A stretch of DNA of 64,000 nucleotides from Flavobacterium sp. N3904 (GTDB lineage Bacteria; Bacteroidota; Bacteroidia; Flavobacteriales; Flavobacteriaceae): contig NZ_CP110009.1 in the NCBI RefSeq assembly GCF_025947305.1, positions 3,451,501 to 3,515,500 on the forward strand, read 5' to 3'. The position numbers and the translations under genes are program-made. Every line of letters starts with the position of its first letter. The stretch's first letter is position 1. Positions 42,794 through 54,000 of the stretch are shown here, piece by piece. The notes beneath the pieces were generated by a model, which saw only the letters and a program-made list of their open reading frames with translations, did no database searches and was not told the DNA's origin.

Positions 42794-44512
42794 TTAATTT
42801 TTCAGTTGAAAATTGTAATCCACCACGACACCATTTACCAACATTTTCGAGCCCGAGTAAGTGATTTTTCCATTAGCAGGAACGACTACAATTACAGCTG
42901 AATTTAATGCCCCAATTTTAATATTTGCGGAAGCAGAAACGTTTTTTGCAACAAAAGTTCCAGAAACGGTATTGTATAAATTCACTTTTTTATCTTTCCC
43001 AATTTTTAATGAAACCGTTTTGTCCGTCGTATATGGGTTGTAATACAAGAACGAAGGATAGGCTTTGTCATGGAAAAAATCGGTTGCTAGCAAATTCAAT
43101 TGCAAAATTCCTTCTACATTGGTCGTCTTGATAATACTACCAAAGATTCCCACATGAGCACTACCATAAACACTCAATTGTGATTCTTCTGGATTTTTGC
43201 CCGGTACCCAAAGCGGTCCGTCTCCTTGTGCAACAGGAGCTGGCACATAATCATATTTATCGTAATTCGATTTTTTAATCATTCCTTCATAGGCTATTAC
43301 TCCTTTTCCTGCTTCGGCTAATTGTGGAATTGTTTCATGCTCATCCGGCATGTATTTTGGATAAAAATAACGAGATGCATTTGCTGCATTCAACATCCAT
43401 TTCCCGATAGCCGAGGCATACGATTGGTTGTATCGCACCATTGGTACCAACGGCCAAGCCATATCATAGGTATTCATCAAAAAACCATAACCACCATGAT
43501 CCACAGTGCTTCCTACAATACCTGAAATATCAAACCCATTCCAGTTTCCAACCAATACGCCCCAACCTTCACGGCATACAGCGGTTCCATCAAAAGTCCA
43601 GCCCAACATTTTATCGGTATCATAATGAGTTCCTTCTATGGCATTCATTTTTGCCGATAAATAGGCTCCAAATGGCATTAATAATTCATAGGTTGGATTT
43701 ATTTTTTGCGATTCTAAAGCTGCCATGGCACTTTTTGCACCTTTTAAATATTTTGGATCTCCAAACTTTTTATAGGCGGAGTATAAAACCCATGCATGTC
43801 CGGCTGCGGCATCTGGTTGTGCACAAATGGTGTTTTTCATGGGTTGCATTTTGGCATAATCAAAATAGGAATAATCATAATTCCCATTCAAAACTACATC
43901 GGCCTCATAGAATTTATCAGCAATTTTTCTAGCAATTTTTTCCAATCCAGGTTCGTTTGGATATTTGTCATATATCGCATAAAACAATAAATTTGGATAC
44001 ACATCATACCACCAATCTCGTCCATACCCACCTCCCAATAAAGCTACTTCGGGGCATGTATTATTCATCATAATATCCCAACTGGTTTCGCTGTTGAAAT
44101 AATTTTTGGTCATGCCAACATAATTCAGTTTCTGCTGATTTGTTTTGTCAATCCCAACCAAACTAGCGCCCAATGTGGCTCCCATAGTGGCCAGAGCCTC
44201 ATGAAACATTCCTTTATTGTTCGTTCCTTGACGTACATCTGCCATAGCTGTATATAATCCCACCACTTCTTGCGGGTAATTTTTTCGGCTATTGTCTTTC
44301 CATACTAAAGGCCAATATTTGCCTTTTGCATTAAAATCGAAAACTGTTTTATCAAAATCAAGCGCCAGTTTTTTATAATCAATGATTTCCAAATGAGCAG
44401 GAACATTAGGCATTTGTTCTACACGAGCTATCTTTTTTTGTACTGTTTGTGCTTCTATGCTGAGGCTGAAAAATAATAGCCCTGCAATAGCAATTTTAAA
44501 ATAAGTTTTCAT
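42794..44512 (-). CDS. Secreted (alpha/alpha)6-type putative glycosidase, family unassigned
   Basis: Starting at ATG 44512 gives 572 residues with a signal peptide (ending SIEAQ, about 22). The middle is rich in helical Trp/Tyr/Gly-Asp stretches typical of (alpha/alpha)6 toroids: ATMGATLGASLVGID, GGGYGRDWWYDVYPNLLFYAIYDKYP, AAAGHAWVLYSAYKKFGDPKYLKGAKSAM, DISGIVGSTVDHGGYGFLMNTYDMAWPLVPMVRYN. The C-terminal 120 residues look like a beta domain. I do not recognise the family. Its place between an MFS permease and a GH13 gene in a utilisation locus makes a glycoside hydrolase or lyase likely. Confidence 0.6.
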   Translation of the reverse strand: MKTYFKIAIAGLLFFSLSIEAQTVQKKIARVEQMPNVPAHLEIIDYKKLALDFDKTVFDFNAKGKYWPLVWKDNSRKNYPQEVVGLYTAMADVRQGTNNKGMFHEALATMGATLGASLVGIDKTNQQKLNYVGMTKNYFNSETSWDIMMNNTCPEVALLGGGYGRDWWYDVYPNLLFYAIYDKYPNEPGLEKIARKIADKFYEADVVLNGNYDYSYFDYAKMQPMKNTICAQPDAAAGHAWVLYSAYKKFGDPKYLKGAKSAMAALESQKINPTYELLMPFGAYLSAKMNAIEGTHYDTDKMLGWTFDGTAVCREGWGVLVGNWNGFDISGIVGSTVDHGGYGFLMNTYDMAWPLVPMVRYNQSYASAIGKWMLNAANASRYFYPKYMPDEHETIPQLAEAGKGVIAYEGMIKKSNYDKYDYVPAPVAQGDGPLWVPGKNPEESQLSVYGSAHVGIFGSIIKTTNVEGILQLNLLATDFFHDKAYPSFLYYNPYTTDKTVSLKIGKDKKVNLYNTVSGTFVAKNVSASANIKIGALNSAVIVVVPANGKITYSGSKMLVNGVVVDYNFQLKN

Positions 44513-44544
44513 CAATTAAATTTTAGAATAAAGATTAACGATTT

Positions 44545-45837
44545 TTAAACAATATGTTCTGCCACATGATCCAGAACTTTTAGGTCAATAGGTTCCTCTT
44601 TTTCTGGAGAAAGAATATTCCCTTCGGCAATTATTTTTTTACTGATATAAATAGAACACAATTGCAAAAGCGCAATAATACCAATGGCATAACGCAAGGC
44701 AAAATCTTCGGAAAGGGCATAATATAAAACCAAAAATGTTCCCGCTCCACAAAGTCTACCAACATACAAACCCGCTTCATGATTTAATATATAAGTGAAT
44801 TCCCCTCTCTTTTCGATATGGGAAACAATATCAATAACTCTCAACTGAATCGGAAAATAAGCTAGATCCATTAAGGGTTTAGCTATTAACAATAACAATA
44901 AGAATATAATAACACCTGTTTTATTATAAAAGAATCCATTCAAACAAGCACCCAGAGCAAAAAGTATCAATCCTACCGCAAATATTTTTATTCTGTCGGA
45001 AGGTTTAGAAAAACGGCCAATAAGGTAGATAACGATGGCGGCTAATATTGCTCCTATCGATTGTGCATTACCCAATGCGCCTTCTTCTCCCAATAATTTA
45101 AAGATAAGCATAGCCGGAGCGGTTACCAAAAATCCTTGTGCCAATCCTTTGAAGGTAGCCAAAGATAAAAGCTTATACCACAAGGGATGAAACTTGAAAA
45201 AGATATATTGTTTCTGTGCCGGGTTTTCAAATTTACCCCTAAAACAAACAATTGAAGCCACAATTGTAATAAGAAAAACAACTCCCGTAATGATAATATA
45301 GGCACTATGTTTTTCTGCTTCTCCAGTTTTGGATTGAATAAACCAACCTATAGTGGCTGGGATTACAATGGCAATTATGGTATAGAAAAAAGTCTCCAAA
45401 CCATAATAATAGTTGCGATTTTTGTCATTTGTAATAGCTAATGCCAAATAATCTCTATTGGACCAATACAAACCGAACGACATTCCCATGATGATTCCCG
45501 CGATTCCGATTCCGGTTAAATCCAATATCTTGAACGACATCATGATAATCATGGCAACACCGCTAAGCATCATTCCTGTTGAATATAATTTTCGAATGTT
45601 AAAATGTTTCAACAAAAACCCATTTAGTAAAAAGGTAAGCGGAATCCCTGTATAAATTGCCAATTGGTAAATAACAACTTTGGAAGTGTCATTGGAGTTT
45701 CTCATGATATAGGCCGCCACGAAAATATCAATTACAGGCAACACCAAAGCATACACCAAATTGGTAAAAATTAAGATCCGAAAATTACGGGTCTGACTTT
45801 GAAAATGATCAATTTCGGTTTGGATTTTTTTAAACAT
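44545..45837 (-). CDS. MFS transporter, probably for GH130 substrate oligosaccharide
   Basis: This 430-residue protein has about 12 helices and the general MFS pattern (helices near 24-46, 54-76, 84-104 and so on). It has no signal peptide and an N-terminal cytoplasmic tail. Its gene overlaps the upstream GH130 gene by 8 bp, so the two are coupled. In Bacteroidetes mannan loci an inner-membrane MFS permease next to GH130 imports mannosyl disaccharides for cytoplasmic phosphorolysis; that is the favoured role here. Substrate cannot be read from the sequence. Confidence 0.85.
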   Translation of the reverse strand: MFKKIQTEIDHFQSQTRNFRILIFTNLVYALVLPVIDIFVAAYIMRNSNDTSKVVIYQLAIYTGIPLTFLLNGFLLKHFNIRKLYSTGMMLSGVAMIIMMSFKILDLTGIGIAGIIMGMSFGLYWSNRDYLALAITNDKNRNYYYGLETFFYTIIAIVIPATIGWFIQSKTGEAEKHSAYIIITGVVFLITIVASIVCFRGKFENPAQKQYIFFKFHPLWYKLLSLATFKGLAQGFLVTAPAMLIFKLLGEEGALGNAQSIGAILAAIVIYLIGRFSKPSDRIKIFAVGLILFALGACLNGFFYNKTGVIIFLLLLLIAKPLMDLAYFPIQLRVIDIVSHIEKRGEFTYILNHEAGLYVGRLCGAGTFLVLYYALSEDFALRYAIGIIALLQLCSIYISKKIIAEGNILSPEKEEPIDLKVLDHVAEHIV

Positions 45838-46891
45838 TGTTAAATTTTAAAAGTGAATAGATTTCTTCGATTGAAAATTTAGCGCCACACACAAATTCAT
45901 CCGAAGCGCCATAATAAATGGTAATGGTGTCTCCATCCGGTTCTACAATGTGACCATTTGTGAATACTACATTTCCAAAGAAACCGCTGACTTCGTATTC
46001 TTCTGTTGGCACCATAATTGGCAATTCCGTTTGGGCAATTACTTTTGAAGGATCTTTTAAATCCATTAAAAAAGCCCCCAAACAATACTGATGATTTTCG
46101 TTGGCTCCATGATAAATGGATAGCCATCCCTTTTCTGTTTTTATAGGAGCTGCACCCGCACCAACTCTTTTGCTGTCCCAAAGCCCTTTTCTAGTTTTGA
46201 TAATGCATTTGTGGTTTCCCCAGTGCAATCCGTCTGGAGATGACGTAATCCAGATATAATTTCCACCAATTTCCACACTACTCGGACGGTGAAGGGCATA
46301 GAACATCCCGTTGATTTTTTCTTCAAAAATGGCGCAATCTTTATTGTGAGCCGGCAATATCATACCGTGTTTCTCGAATGTTTTCCAATCGGTAGTGGTA
46401 CGCAAACCTACGCCAACCCCATTGTCCGAAACAGAAGTGAAAGTCAAATAGTATTTTCCTTCAATCAAAGCTACTCTACAATCTTCTATTCCAAAAGCTT
46501 CCAAAATTCCTTCGCCTACCAATAATGGATAGCCTTCTGGCTCATAAAAATTGATACCATCTTCGCTACACAACAAACGTAAATGAGAAAGCGTAGTCAA
46601 ATAATCAACCCCTTTGTAATTAATTATTCTTGCATCAGAAGCATCCAATTCTGGTGCATTTGTTGGAATTTCAATAATTTCGGTGCCAGTTTCGGTAAGA
46701 ATAGGAAAAGAAATCACACCTTCTTTTTGTTCGGGTCTTTCGGCAACTCTTACTAGTAGCCAAGTTTTACCTTCGTATTGAAACACACCTGGATTCAACA
46801 AACAAGTAATTTGTAAGCCATCGATGCTCGCTGGTAAATCTTTGGGTGATAATAAAGGGTTTTGTTCGAATCGTTTTGCTATGTCTATCAT
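45830..46891 (-). CDS. GH130-family beta-mannoside phosphorylase
   Basis: The ATG at 46891 (353 residues) is preferred over a TTG three codons upstream. There is no signal peptide, so the enzyme is cytoplasmic. Five-bladed propeller features of GH130 are visible: RFEQNPLLSPKDLP, ITCLLNPGVFQYEGKTWLLVRVAERPE, FGIEDCRVALIEGKYYLTFTSVSDNGVGVGLRTTTDWKTFEKHGMILPAHNKDCAIFEEKINGMFYALHRPSS and IYHGANENHQYCLGAFLMDL. The Asp in IEDCRV is the expected catalytic acid. It would phosphorolyse beta-1,4-mannosyl-glucose or mannooligosaccharides to mannose-1-phosphate. Confidence 0.92.
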   Translation of the reverse strand: MIDIAKRFEQNPLLSPKDLPASIDGLQITCLLNPGVFQYEGKTWLLVRVAERPEQKEGVISFPILTETGTEIIEIPTNAPELDASDARIINYKGVDYLTTLSHLRLLCSEDGINFYEPEGYPLLVGEGILEAFGIEDCRVALIEGKYYLTFTSVSDNGVGVGLRTTTDWKTFEKHGMILPAHNKDCAIFEEKINGMFYALHRPSSVEIGGNYIWITSSPDGLHWGNHKCIIKTRKGLWDSKRVGAGAAPIKTEKGWLSIYHGANENHQYCLGAFLMDLKDPSKVIAQTELPIMVPTEEYEVSGFFGNVVFTNGHIVEPDGDTITIYYGASDEFVCGAKFSIEEIYSLLKFNNV

Positions 46892-46924
46892 TATCTTCAA
46901 TTTTAGTTCTTAATTTTCAACATC

Positions 46925-49381
46925 TTAATTTTTAAAGTCCGGATCCATTTTTGCCGTTCTTTTTCCTGCTACCTCATCTGCCATTAGAATAAATACATTC
47001 CAACACAAACCTCGTGTTGAAGGCCACCATGAATCGGTTGTTGTCCACTTTGTTGGAATAAATTCTTTGCTGTAAGGCCATTCGGGATTTAAATTAATTT
47101 CGGCCCAAGCTCTGTTTTCCATTAACTTTTCGGCTTTTTTCCAACCATGTTTTACTCCCACAACATAAGCGCTATACTCAGCTCGAAACCAACTCCCTCC
47201 ATTGTAATAAATGCCATCATTCGCACCGCCTACATAATTTGATTTTCCAAATTCGTCAAATGGCTGGTACTCTGTATTAATATAATCATATCCCTTTTTA
47301 TCCTTTGTTAATCGGATGCAAATTGGTGCGGTTGTACCATATTCTGGATGCGGAGAATTAGCAACTTTATTGAGGATTGGCATTTGATTTAAATGATTAA
47401 TAACCATCTCGTCCGTTAAAATGGGTTTGTTGAACAGCCATAAAGAAAAGAATTCTGGCTCCAAATCCGTCAAGGAGATAATATCCGGAAAATCTTTATC
47501 AAACAACAGATGTTTTCTTTTTACATCATAAAAATTTCGATACTCTTTTTCAGCTTTTTCAATATATTCATCTGCAATAGGAAACCCTAATTCTTTAATT
47601 GTTCTAAGCGCGATAACTAGCATTCCTTGATTGACAGCCAATTTATCCGTTTTTGGTTCATAAGTTCTGACATCAACCTGACTCATGCTAAAATGGGATT
47701 TACAAATACCATCCTTATCATCATCAAATTCATTTAAAACGAAATTTACGGCTTTTTTTATTTTATCTTCTGGTAATACTACTCCAAAACGTCTTTTATT
47801 CATCATAGCCCAAACAAGCCATTCAATAGTTGCTTCATTATCCTTCGCTTCAATCGTTCCCATATAAGGAGTGATAATGGTGGCAATAGCACCATTTTTA
47901 TTTTGTGTTTTTGCCCATTGATTCCAGATACTAAGGTTCAATTCTTTGTTATAACTTGAAACAATAGAGAAAAAAGAATCTCGATTGTACATATCCGGAG
48001 AATAGTTCATGTTGGGAACATTGAAAGGGGCAAAATCATCTATAGACGTAATCCAAGTCAACATGTTGAAATTGGCATACAGCATTTTGTCAATCGGAGA
48101 ACCCTCAAAACCTTTTGCTTCAGCAAGACGTATTTGGGAAGAGACTACAAAATCATGATGATTTTTCCAAGGTTCAACAAAAACAAACGTTGTTTTTGTA
48201 TTTATTTCACCCATATTCATTTTGTCGTATGGTTCTTTTTGCGGTTGATGAGCCACAATTTGCAAATTTTTTATTTGGAGTTCACATTCTTTGGCATCTT
48301 GCGCACCAACAAATAACGAAACACTATCATTTTCTATATAAGGCACCAAAATACTCCCTTTAAAAAGAGTCCACTCCTTTTCACTAGTAGGGAATTTGTC
48401 AATATATTTTACCCCGTCTTCTAATTCAACTGTTTTTTTACCATTTTTAATTCTAAAAATTTTTAGCGACACAGCGGCTGTTCCTTTCGAAAGAAAAGAA
48501 ATAGTATATATATTTTGATTTTTGAAAGGTGCAATAATTTCAAAGCCAGAACGATTATTTTCTTTAAAATTAAGAGAAAAAATACTGTCTTTCTTTTCAA
48601 TTTTGACTTCCCCAAATTTTTTAAATTGATCGTTGATTTTTAATTTTACTTCTTTTCCGGCATCTAAATTGTACATCTCTCCAAAGGTTTGTTTGATGTA
48701 CTCTTGATTTCCGGCTCTTTCCTCAACAGAGGCAACAGAAACCAAAGCAGGATCTGGCAATTTTCTCATTCCTACAAAACCACCACCATGACCGTTAAAA
48801 CGACGACGGGTGGTTCGTGTATAATGATTTTTGTATCCAGCATCCATCAAGAATCCAACCAATTGGTTATCGGGAGTTACAAATCCAGCCGCAGGAAACA
48901 TTTCGTGAACGAAACCACCAGGAAAATTATCGTGTTCAAAAGTCACATATCTTGACGGTTTTTGAGCAGGCTTTGCAGTTTCTTCAATTGTAAAATACAA
49001 AGTAGGCATCCCTGTTTGAAGTAAATCAATGGTTTTTTTGACAACGTTACCACTAATTACCTGATACGTTACAGTTATCGATACATTCAAATCAAACTCT
49101 GATACGTAGGTTTCCCTTGTTAATTGAATGTAATTTTTATCAACAGTATAACTTGATCCTTTCCATGCTTCTATTGTTGCATTCTCACTTAAATCAAGAT
49201 TCGCCATTTTAAGCGAAAACTCTTCGGTGTTATGAACAAGCAATTGACTACCGTTATAAATATCAACATTAAATCCGTGCTCTTTATCACCTACAACTTT
49301 TAAATTAATATTTTGACTCCACGATAGTGTTCCTATAAAACAAAATAGTGAAACAAAAAGAGCCCTACTGTATTCTTTCAT
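46925..49381 (-). CDS. Large secreted (alpha/alpha)6-like putative glycosidase, family unassigned
   Basis: This 818-residue protein has a signal peptide (1-22, LSWSQ). An N-terminal beta-sandwich region (about 25-270) is followed by a carbohydrate-binding-like segment (about 265-380). A C-terminal helical-barrel domain (about 420-810) has MLTWITSIDDFAPFNVPNMNYSPDMYNRDSFFSIVSSY, NEATIEWLVWAMMNKRRFG, YVGGANDGIYYNGGSWFRAEYSAYVVGVKHGW and WTTTDSWWPSTRGLCWNVFILM. The arrangement resembles GH63/GH37/amyloglucosidase-like enzymes, but I cannot name a family. It is the gene after SusD, where the main polymer-degrading enzyme of a utilisation locus is often found. Confidence 0.6.
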   Translation of the reverse strand: MKEYSRALFVSLFCFIGTLSWSQNINLKVVGDKEHGFNVDIYNGSQLLVHNTEEFSLKMANLDLSENATIEAWKGSSYTVDKNYIQLTRETYVSEFDLNVSITVTYQVISGNVVKKTIDLLQTGMPTLYFTIEETAKPAQKPSRYVTFEHDNFPGGFVHEMFPAAGFVTPDNQLVGFLMDAGYKNHYTRTTRRRFNGHGGGFVGMRKLPDPALVSVASVEERAGNQEYIKQTFGEMYNLDAGKEVKLKINDQFKKFGEVKIEKKDSIFSLNFKENNRSGFEIIAPFKNQNIYTISFLSKGTAAVSLKIFRIKNGKKTVELEDGVKYIDKFPTSEKEWTLFKGSILVPYIENDSVSLFVGAQDAKECELQIKNLQIVAHQPQKEPYDKMNMGEINTKTTFVFVEPWKNHHDFVVSSQIRLAEAKGFEGSPIDKMLYANFNMLTWITSIDDFAPFNVPNMNYSPDMYNRDSFFSIVSSYNKELNLSIWNQWAKTQNKNGAIATIITPYMGTIEAKDNEATIEWLVWAMMNKRRFGVVLPEDKIKKAVNFVLNEFDDDKDGICKSHFSMSQVDVRTYEPKTDKLAVNQGMLVIALRTIKELGFPIADEYIEKAEKEYRNFYDVKRKHLLFDKDFPDIISLTDLEPEFFSLWLFNKPILTDEMVINHLNQMPILNKVANSPHPEYGTTAPICIRLTKDKKGYDYINTEYQPFDEFGKSNYVGGANDGIYYNGGSWFRAEYSAYVVGVKHGWKKAEKLMENRAWAEINLNPEWPYSKEFIPTKWTTTDSWWPSTRGLCWNVFILMADEVAGKRTAKMDPDFKN

Positions 49382-49511
49382 TTTTTTTATAGAATTAATT
49401 ATTTTTTTTATCTATACTTATTTTTAACATTTGATCCGAAATCAAATATAACCCCATGCACGATGTTAGGAACCCCATGCATGGGGTTATTAAACTATTT
49501 TAAGTTAAAAC

Positions 49512-50990
49512 CTAATAACCAGGATTTTGAGTTAACAACCCTGCTGATGAAGCAATTTCCGATTGAGGAATTGGATACAACATATGTTTATCTAGGAATA
49601 CTTTCCCATGGGCAGTCATTACTTGTTTAGCAATACCCCATCTTTTCAAATCAGCTATTCTTTGATTTTCAAAACCAAGTTCAGCTCTTCTTTCAGAAAT
49701 CAACCAATTTTTTATTTCTGTTTTACTTGTAGATAATGGTCTGTCTGCTAGTGTTCCTGCTGGTGCAAAAGTTCCGTTTACAGTAATTGTGTTTCTTGCT
49801 CTTGTTCTAATTTTATTGATATAGACTACTGCACCCGAATAATCACCCGTCTCATTAAGCGCTTCCGCTTTCCAAAGCAGTACATCGGCCATACGGATAT
49901 ACACTTTGTTACTCGGAGAATCATCAAATCCTTTGTTAGTGCCATCTATACTACCTAATATTTTATTTACTCTTTGATCTGCTGTATTTACAGTATAATC
50001 TTTTCTAGGGTCATTAGGTTCAAACGAATTCATGAAATCGGTAGTGGGAGCAAAAAATCCCCATCCAGCTAATGCACAATGACCATTTCCTCTTGGAGGA
50101 ACAGCATTACTTTGATGATCAAAAGAAAAAATAACTTCATTGTCAGCGTATTCCTTTTGACTGCTGAAATTATCAAAATAATTGTCATTCAAACTATATG
50201 TACTTTCTAATTCCGTAGCCAAAGTAATTACCGTTGACCAATCATTATTGTATAATGCTGTTTTTGCCAAGAGCGCAGTTACAGCGCCTTTAGAAACTCT
50301 CCATTTTTCAGTGTCAGAACTGAATTTTGAATTAGGCAAAAGTGTTTTTGCTTTCTCTAAATCGGTTTTAATTTGACTCCAAACAGTTTCTTTCGGTGCT
50401 CTAACCGCTAAATCGAAAGCATCTTGATATGTTTTTACGGGGGCTAAAATTAAAGGTACATCTCCAAAATTAGTTACCAGTGAGAAATAATATAATGATC
50501 GTAAAAAATAGACTTCACCTAATAATTGGTTTTTTCTGTCGGTAGAAATTCCTGTGATCGTTTCAATTTCTGGGTTCAAAAGAAAACCTAAAGCAGTATT
50601 AGTTCTTTTTATTCCTTCATAATTGTATTTCCAAATACCATTAGCCCCTCCGTTGGTCGAGGTAAAAGTATAATTATCGACCTCGTCCATCCATGCTTGG
50701 TCAGAATCGGAAATCCATTTTTTTTGCATATCATCTGATGCAATGTCTTGCATGATTATATCATTATTGGAAACAAGTCCATCGTCCCAATTCCATGTTC
50801 CCATTACGTTCAGCGTATTAGACAACATTAAATAAGAAGAACTAACAGAATTCTCTACCGCAGTAATAGTAGGTGTTGCAGTTATTTGGTCTGCAGTTAC
50901 TAAACCTACAGGCTCTATTTCTAATTGATTTTCACAACTTGTAAACGCTACAAGTCCAATTAGGAGTGTTGATATATATATATATTTCAT
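49512..50990 (-). CDS. SusD/RagB-family outer-membrane lipoprotein
   Basis: This 492-residue lipoprotein (lipobox FTSC20) has the SusD fold: YEGIKRTNTALGFLLNPE, LGEVYFLRSLYYFSLVTNFGDVPLI, TPKETVWSQI-type segments with helical TPR-like stretches, NKVYIRMADVLLWKAEALNETGDY and the C-terminal ERRAELGFENQRIADLKRWGIA...LYPIPQSEI. It acts as the surface glycan-binding lid of the SusC transporter, whose gene ends 10 bp upstream. Confidence 0.95.
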   Translation of the reverse strand: MKYIYISTLLIGLVAFTSCENQLEIEPVGLVTADQITATPTITAVENSVSSSYLMLSNTLNVMGTWNWDDGLVSNNDIIMQDIASDDMQKKWISDSDQAWMDEVDNYTFTSTNGGANGIWKYNYEGIKRTNTALGFLLNPEIETITGISTDRKNQLLGEVYFLRSLYYFSLVTNFGDVPLILAPVKTYQDAFDLAVRAPKETVWSQIKTDLEKAKTLLPNSKFSSDTEKWRVSKGAVTALLAKTALYNNDWSTVITLATELESTYSLNDNYFDNFSSQKEYADNEVIFSFDHQSNAVPPRGNGHCALAGWGFFAPTTDFMNSFEPNDPRKDYTVNTADQRVNKILGSIDGTNKGFDDSPSNKVYIRMADVLLWKAEALNETGDYSGAVVYINKIRTRARNTITVNGTFAPAGTLADRPLSTSKTEIKNWLISERRAELGFENQRIADLKRWGIAKQVMTAHGKVFLDKHMLYPIPQSEIASSAGLLTQNPGY

Positions 50991-51000
50991 AATCGCTTTT

Positions 51001-54000
51001 TTATAAATTTAATTTTAATCCAAAAATGAAGGACTTAGATTGTGGGTAGGTTCCCATATCAATCAAACTTGTAGACTCAGGATCTAGTCCTGTATATTTT
51101 GTAACAGTCCATAAATTTTGACCCGATAAATAAATCCTCATATTCGCCGACCCAAGAACTTCAGGATCAAAAGTATACCCTATTTCTAAATTTTTCAATC
51201 TCAAATAAGAAGCATCTTCAACAAAAGCGCTAGACATCTGTCCTCCTCCATTAGCGTTAAATGTTACTCTCGGAATTGTGTTACTCGTTCCTTCTCCATT
51301 CCAAGCATCCAAAATCATTTCACTAGAATTAAGAGGCATTTTAATACTGTAGGCGGTAACTTGTCTTGAATTATTATAACGATCTACCCCTTCAACTCCT
51401 TGAAAAAGGAAGGATACATCAAAGTTTTTATAACTTCCGTTAAAAGATAATCCATAAGAAATTTCTGGAATCGGATTGCCTATAAATGTTTTATCATCGG
51501 CATTGATTTGACCATCATTATTTAGATCTTTAAACTTCATGTCGCCAGGGACTACTCCGTTTGTATTACTATATAATTGTGTATTGATTTCAGCCAAATT
51601 TTGATAGATTCCATCAAACTCATAACCATAATAAGAGTTTATTGGTTGTCCAACAGTAGTCCGAGTATTTGATTGTAAATTATCAAGATAAGAGATGTAT
51701 TGTTGCAATGCCTTAACTCTATTGGTCAGCGTAAAAACATTTCCATTTATACCGTATTTAAAAGCATGGTCGTTATTTTGAAAATCAAATGCAAATTCTA
51801 AACCTTTATTATTAACAATACCAGCATTGACATACGTTGGGTCGATAACACCTACGGTAGCAGCCGGCAAGCCTACTGTTAATAAAATATCATTGGTAGT
51901 TTTGTCAAAATAATCTACAGTAAATGTCAACTTGTTTTTCAGAATACTCAAATCCAAACCAACATCGGTTTGCGTAGTAGTTTCCCATTTTAGATCCGGA
52001 TTTCCATAACGTATAATTTTAACATTTCCATCTGTTTGTGTAACAAGTGTTTGATAGGCGTTGTTTGGGATCTCTTGATTCCCAGATTGTCCCCAACTGG
52101 CTCTTAGTTTCAAGTTTGAAATCCAATCTGCCTTTTCCATGAATTTTTCCTTAGACATTACCCAACCTCCAGAAACCGAAGGGAAATAACCCCATTTATT
52201 ATTGGGACCAAAACGTGAAGAACCATCGGCTCTTAAAGTTCCTGAAGCAAAATATTTATTGTCAAACCCGTAATTGATCGATCCAAAGAAAGAAACTAGT
52301 GCCCAGCTACTGGCACTTCCGCCAGCATAGTTTTTTGAATTTAGTTCTCCATAATCCAAATATCTAAACGGATCCTCAGTATTAACATAATTTTGTCTAG
52401 CCCCACCTATGTTTTCACTGTTATTCGTAATGGTTTCAGTACCCAGTAATGCATTGATACTGTGTTTCTCATCGATAGTCTTTACGTAATTAAAAGTGTT
52501 GCTAAAGGTAAAAGTCATATCTTGCCCCATACTTTCATTAAGAGAAGAGGGTCTATTTATCCTTCCCAAAGTTGGATATAAAGGGTCTCCCCCATCATTA
52601 TCTCCGAAGTTCTGACTGAATTTTTTATCATGGGCAAAAGTAATATCAGCACCAAAACTACTTCTAAATTTCAATGACTTATCACTCAAAAAACTATACT
52701 CTCCATAAACGTTCCCAAAAGTTCGAAAGGCACTGATTTTATTATCTATAAAATTAACAGCTGCCATTGGGTTGTATGCAGAGTCATAATCATGACTCCA
52801 CCCATTAACACTATCAGGGCCTAAATAAAATGGCAAATCAGTATAAGGGTTTTCTACAGAATAGGTTGGATCATTAACATCTTTATAAACACCAAAAATG
52901 GCAGGTCTAAACATAGCATAACGAATTATTCCCATATCATCGCCGCTAGAAGCTAATTTATCTCTGATGCTATTGGTAATCTGTATATTTGTCCCTACTT
53001 TTAAGCGATCTGAAAAATTAGAATTTATATTAGCTCTAAAATTAAGACGTTGGTATTTATCATGGTCACCCTCAACAATACCGTTTTGTCCAAAATAACC
53101 TCCGGAGATCAAATATTGTGTAGTTTCATTACCTCCACTGGCCGAAAGTTGAAAATTAGTCGTTTGTCCTGTCGTAAATAATTCGTCTAACCAATCAGTA
53201 TTTGCTAATGGTATTCCGTTTACGGATCCTGCAGTTTTAGCGGCTTGATATGGGCTTATGGCATTTGCAGCATTGCCAGTTGTATTGTGCCAAGCACGAT
53301 CCACTACTGTTAAATATTGATCCGCATCAAGTAGCTTAGGAAGATTTGTTGCATAGTTTATACCAGTATAATACTCGGCATTAATATTCGATTTCCCTTT
53401 TATTCCATTTTTGGTGGTAATAACAATTACTCCTCCAGCAGCACGAGAACCATAAATGGCAGTAGCAGCAGCATCTTTCAAAACAGTCATCGATTTTACA
53501 TCAGATTGGTTCAAAAAATTTATATCTCGAGTCGAAACACCATCAACAACATACAAAACTTCGTTGTTCCCAAGAGTCCCTACTCCTCTTATACGAATCT
53601 CTAGGCCATCTCCTGGCTGACCCGAACTTGAGGTTACAGAAACACCTGAAACTTGTCCTTGCAAAGCTTGCGCCACATCGGCAACTTTTGTTTTTGATAG
53701 TTCACTCATATTAACTTGTGCAACGGCACCCGTTATTGTAGATTTTTTTTGACTGGTGTACCCAACCACAACTACTTCATTTAATTTTTGCGAATCACTT
53801 GTCAATACCACATTAACAACTTTGCTCCCATTACTAGGAACTTCTTTCGTTTGATAGCCAATAAAACTAAATATCAAAACGGCGTCAGAATTAACATTGC
53901 TAATCGTATAGTTTCCGTCAAAATCAGTTATGGCGCTTGCAGCCGTTTCTTTTACAACAACATTTACCCCAGGTAGTGGGCCACTATTATCCGAAACATT